DNA of 6,221 nt from an uncultured Oscillospiraceae bacterium. Lineage in GTDB: Bacteria > Bacillota > Clostridia > Oscillospirales > Ruminococcaceae. The notes beneath the pieces are model-generated. The model was not told the DNA's origin. It ran no database searches and saw nothing but the letters and a program-made list of their open reading frames with translations. Position numbers and translations under genes: made by a program. Shown piece by piece: positions 5,458-6,221 of this stretch. Within the stretch, counting starts at the first letter, position 1. Each line of letters starts with the position of its first letter. The stretch covers positions 1-6,221 of the forward strand of contig CAJGEB010000061.1 of assembly GCA_904502045.1 (NCBI GenBank), read 5' to 3'.

Positions 5458-6221
5458 TTATACTCTGAACAGTAAGTCTGCATAGGTGGGGAAGGGCCAA
5501 GAGGTATTATCGGTGAGAGTTTCGGCTTTATCTGCGATAATACGGATATCGTTCATAAAGGGTCTGATTTCGTTTTGAGCGTAAAGAGCGGCATCGTGAG
5601 TATTGTCAAAAGCGCTGATTTTTGCAGACATATCGGCGAGGGTATCTGCGGCGTTATAAAGAGAGGTTATGCAGCTTGAAAGCTCGGTTACAAGCGCCTT
5701 TATCTCGGTATTTTCGCATCCGCAAAGCTTCATACTGTTATAAGAGTCCGAAAGCTCGCCGGAAAATTTGATAATTGCGGGGAGTATCTGACGCTTAAGC
5801 ATCTCAGTCATGGTGGACGCCTCGATGGAAACTACCTTGACGTAATTTTCAAGGAGTATCTCGTGACGGGCGCGGCACTCCATCTCGGTGAAGATGTTAT
5901 TTTCCTTAAACAGCTTAATATTCTTCTCTTGAATGAGGGAATCGAAGGCGTCGACGGAGCCTGAAATATTCGGAAGTCCCCGTCTTTGTGCCTCTTTCAC
6001 CCACTCCTCAGAGTAGTTGTTACCGTTAAATATTACCGCGCTGTGCTCTCGCATTGTCTTTTCCACGATAGCGTGTACGGCGGTGGGAATATCTTCAGCA
6101 CAAGCGAGGATAGGCTCGAATTCCTTGAGCGCTTGGGTTACCGCGGCGTTAAGTACGACGTTTGAAAATGCGCTGGATTGCGATGAACCGAGCATACGGA
6201 ACTCAAAACGGTTACCGGTAA
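5458..6221 (-). CDS. glnN: Glutamine synthetase type III (GlnN), C-terminal part (5' end outside window)
   Basis: This enzyme makes glutamine from glutamate, ammonia and ATP, a key step of nitrogen assimilation. The frame is open on the minus strand from the right edge to a TAA at 5460-5458, with 253 full codons visible. Type III enzymes are about 700 residues, so this is roughly the last third. The first visible residues are TGNRFEFRMLGSSQS, a catalytic-domain motif typical of the type III family. Then come FNGNNYSEEWVKEAQRRGL (about 6030-5974), the VDAFDSLIQEKNIKLF segment, HEILLENYVK, KRQILPAI, a long helical region, and WPFPTYADLLF just before the stop. Type I and II enzymes lack this long helical C-terminus. 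An ATG at 6195 is an internal methionine, not the start, since conserved sequence continues upstream. It converges on dut and is not part of that unit. Its promoter and any nitrogen-control site lie outside the window. Confidence 0.95.
   Translation of the reverse strand, partial: TGNRFEFRMLGSSQSSAFSNVVLNAAVTQALKEFEPILACAEDIPTAVHAIVEKTMREHSAVIFNGNNYSEEWVKEAQRRGLPNISGSVDAFDSLIQEKNIKLFKENNIFTEMECRARHEILLENYVKVVSIEASTMTEMLKRQILPAIIKFSGELSDSYNSMKLCGCENTEIKALVTELSSCITSLYNAADTLADMSAKISAFDNTHDAALYAQNEIRPFMNDIRIIADKAETLTDNTSWPFPTYADLLFRV

Noticed and set aside
6193..6195. ATG as a possible start for the minus-strand gene
   Set aside because: Conserved type III glutamine synthetase sequence (NRFEFR) continues in frame upstream to the window edge, so this is an internal methionine.
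1..6221. Search for a defence system, mobile element, CRISPR array or other new system
   Set aside because: All sizeable frames but one match housekeeping families; no direct-repeat array, transposase, integrase or composition break was seen by eye.

Overview
This window looks like an ordinary stretch of core chromosome from a low- to mid-GC Firmicute, most likely a gut-type Clostridia member (Oscillospirales/Eubacteriales-like). That placement is an inference. It rests on MurD motif variants that I recall from Clostridia (GSDGKTT and NDSIATNPTRT), a type III glutamine synthetase, a ZapA gene directly followed by a long U32 protein, strong Shine-Dalgarno sites and frequent ATA/GGA/AGA codons. 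No phage, transposon, CRISPR array, tRNA or rRNA is visible.

Layout, left to right. The window opens inside the 3' end of rplQ (bL17), normally the last gene of the large ribosomal protein/rpoA cluster. Two hairpins in tandem (259-290 and 296-330) close that unit. Next comes a short membrane protein of the DUF6512 type (409-960), whose function is unknown. A 28-nt imperfect hairpin and a good sigma-A promoter (-35 985-990, -10 1008-1013) lead into murD (1049-2434), the D-glutamate-adding enzyme of peptidoglycan synthesis. A second good promoter (2475-2503) precedes a compact three-gene unit. It contains zapA (2544-2891, FtsZ-ring-associated protein), a 684-residue U32 protein of the RlhA/TrhP type (2914-4968, probable RNA hydroxylation enzyme) and dut (4958-5401, dUTPase), which overlaps the U32 gene by 11 bp. 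On the other strand, the C-terminal third of glnN (5458 to the right edge, type III glutamine synthetase) converges on dut. The two share one bidirectional terminator (5406-5444).

How they fit together: murD and zapA both serve growth and division (wall precursor and Z-ring), while the U32 protein and dut are nucleic-acid housekeeping functions that appear to be co-transcribed with zapA. There is no clear terminator between murD and zapA, so read-through from the murD promoter into the zapA unit is possible. I found no convincing sign of a new biological system. The points most worth a second look are the uncharacterised DUF6512 protein, the second cysteine cluster in the C-terminal part of the U32 protein, and the overlap of the murD promoter with a hairpin. 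No gap between genes exceeds 300 bases.
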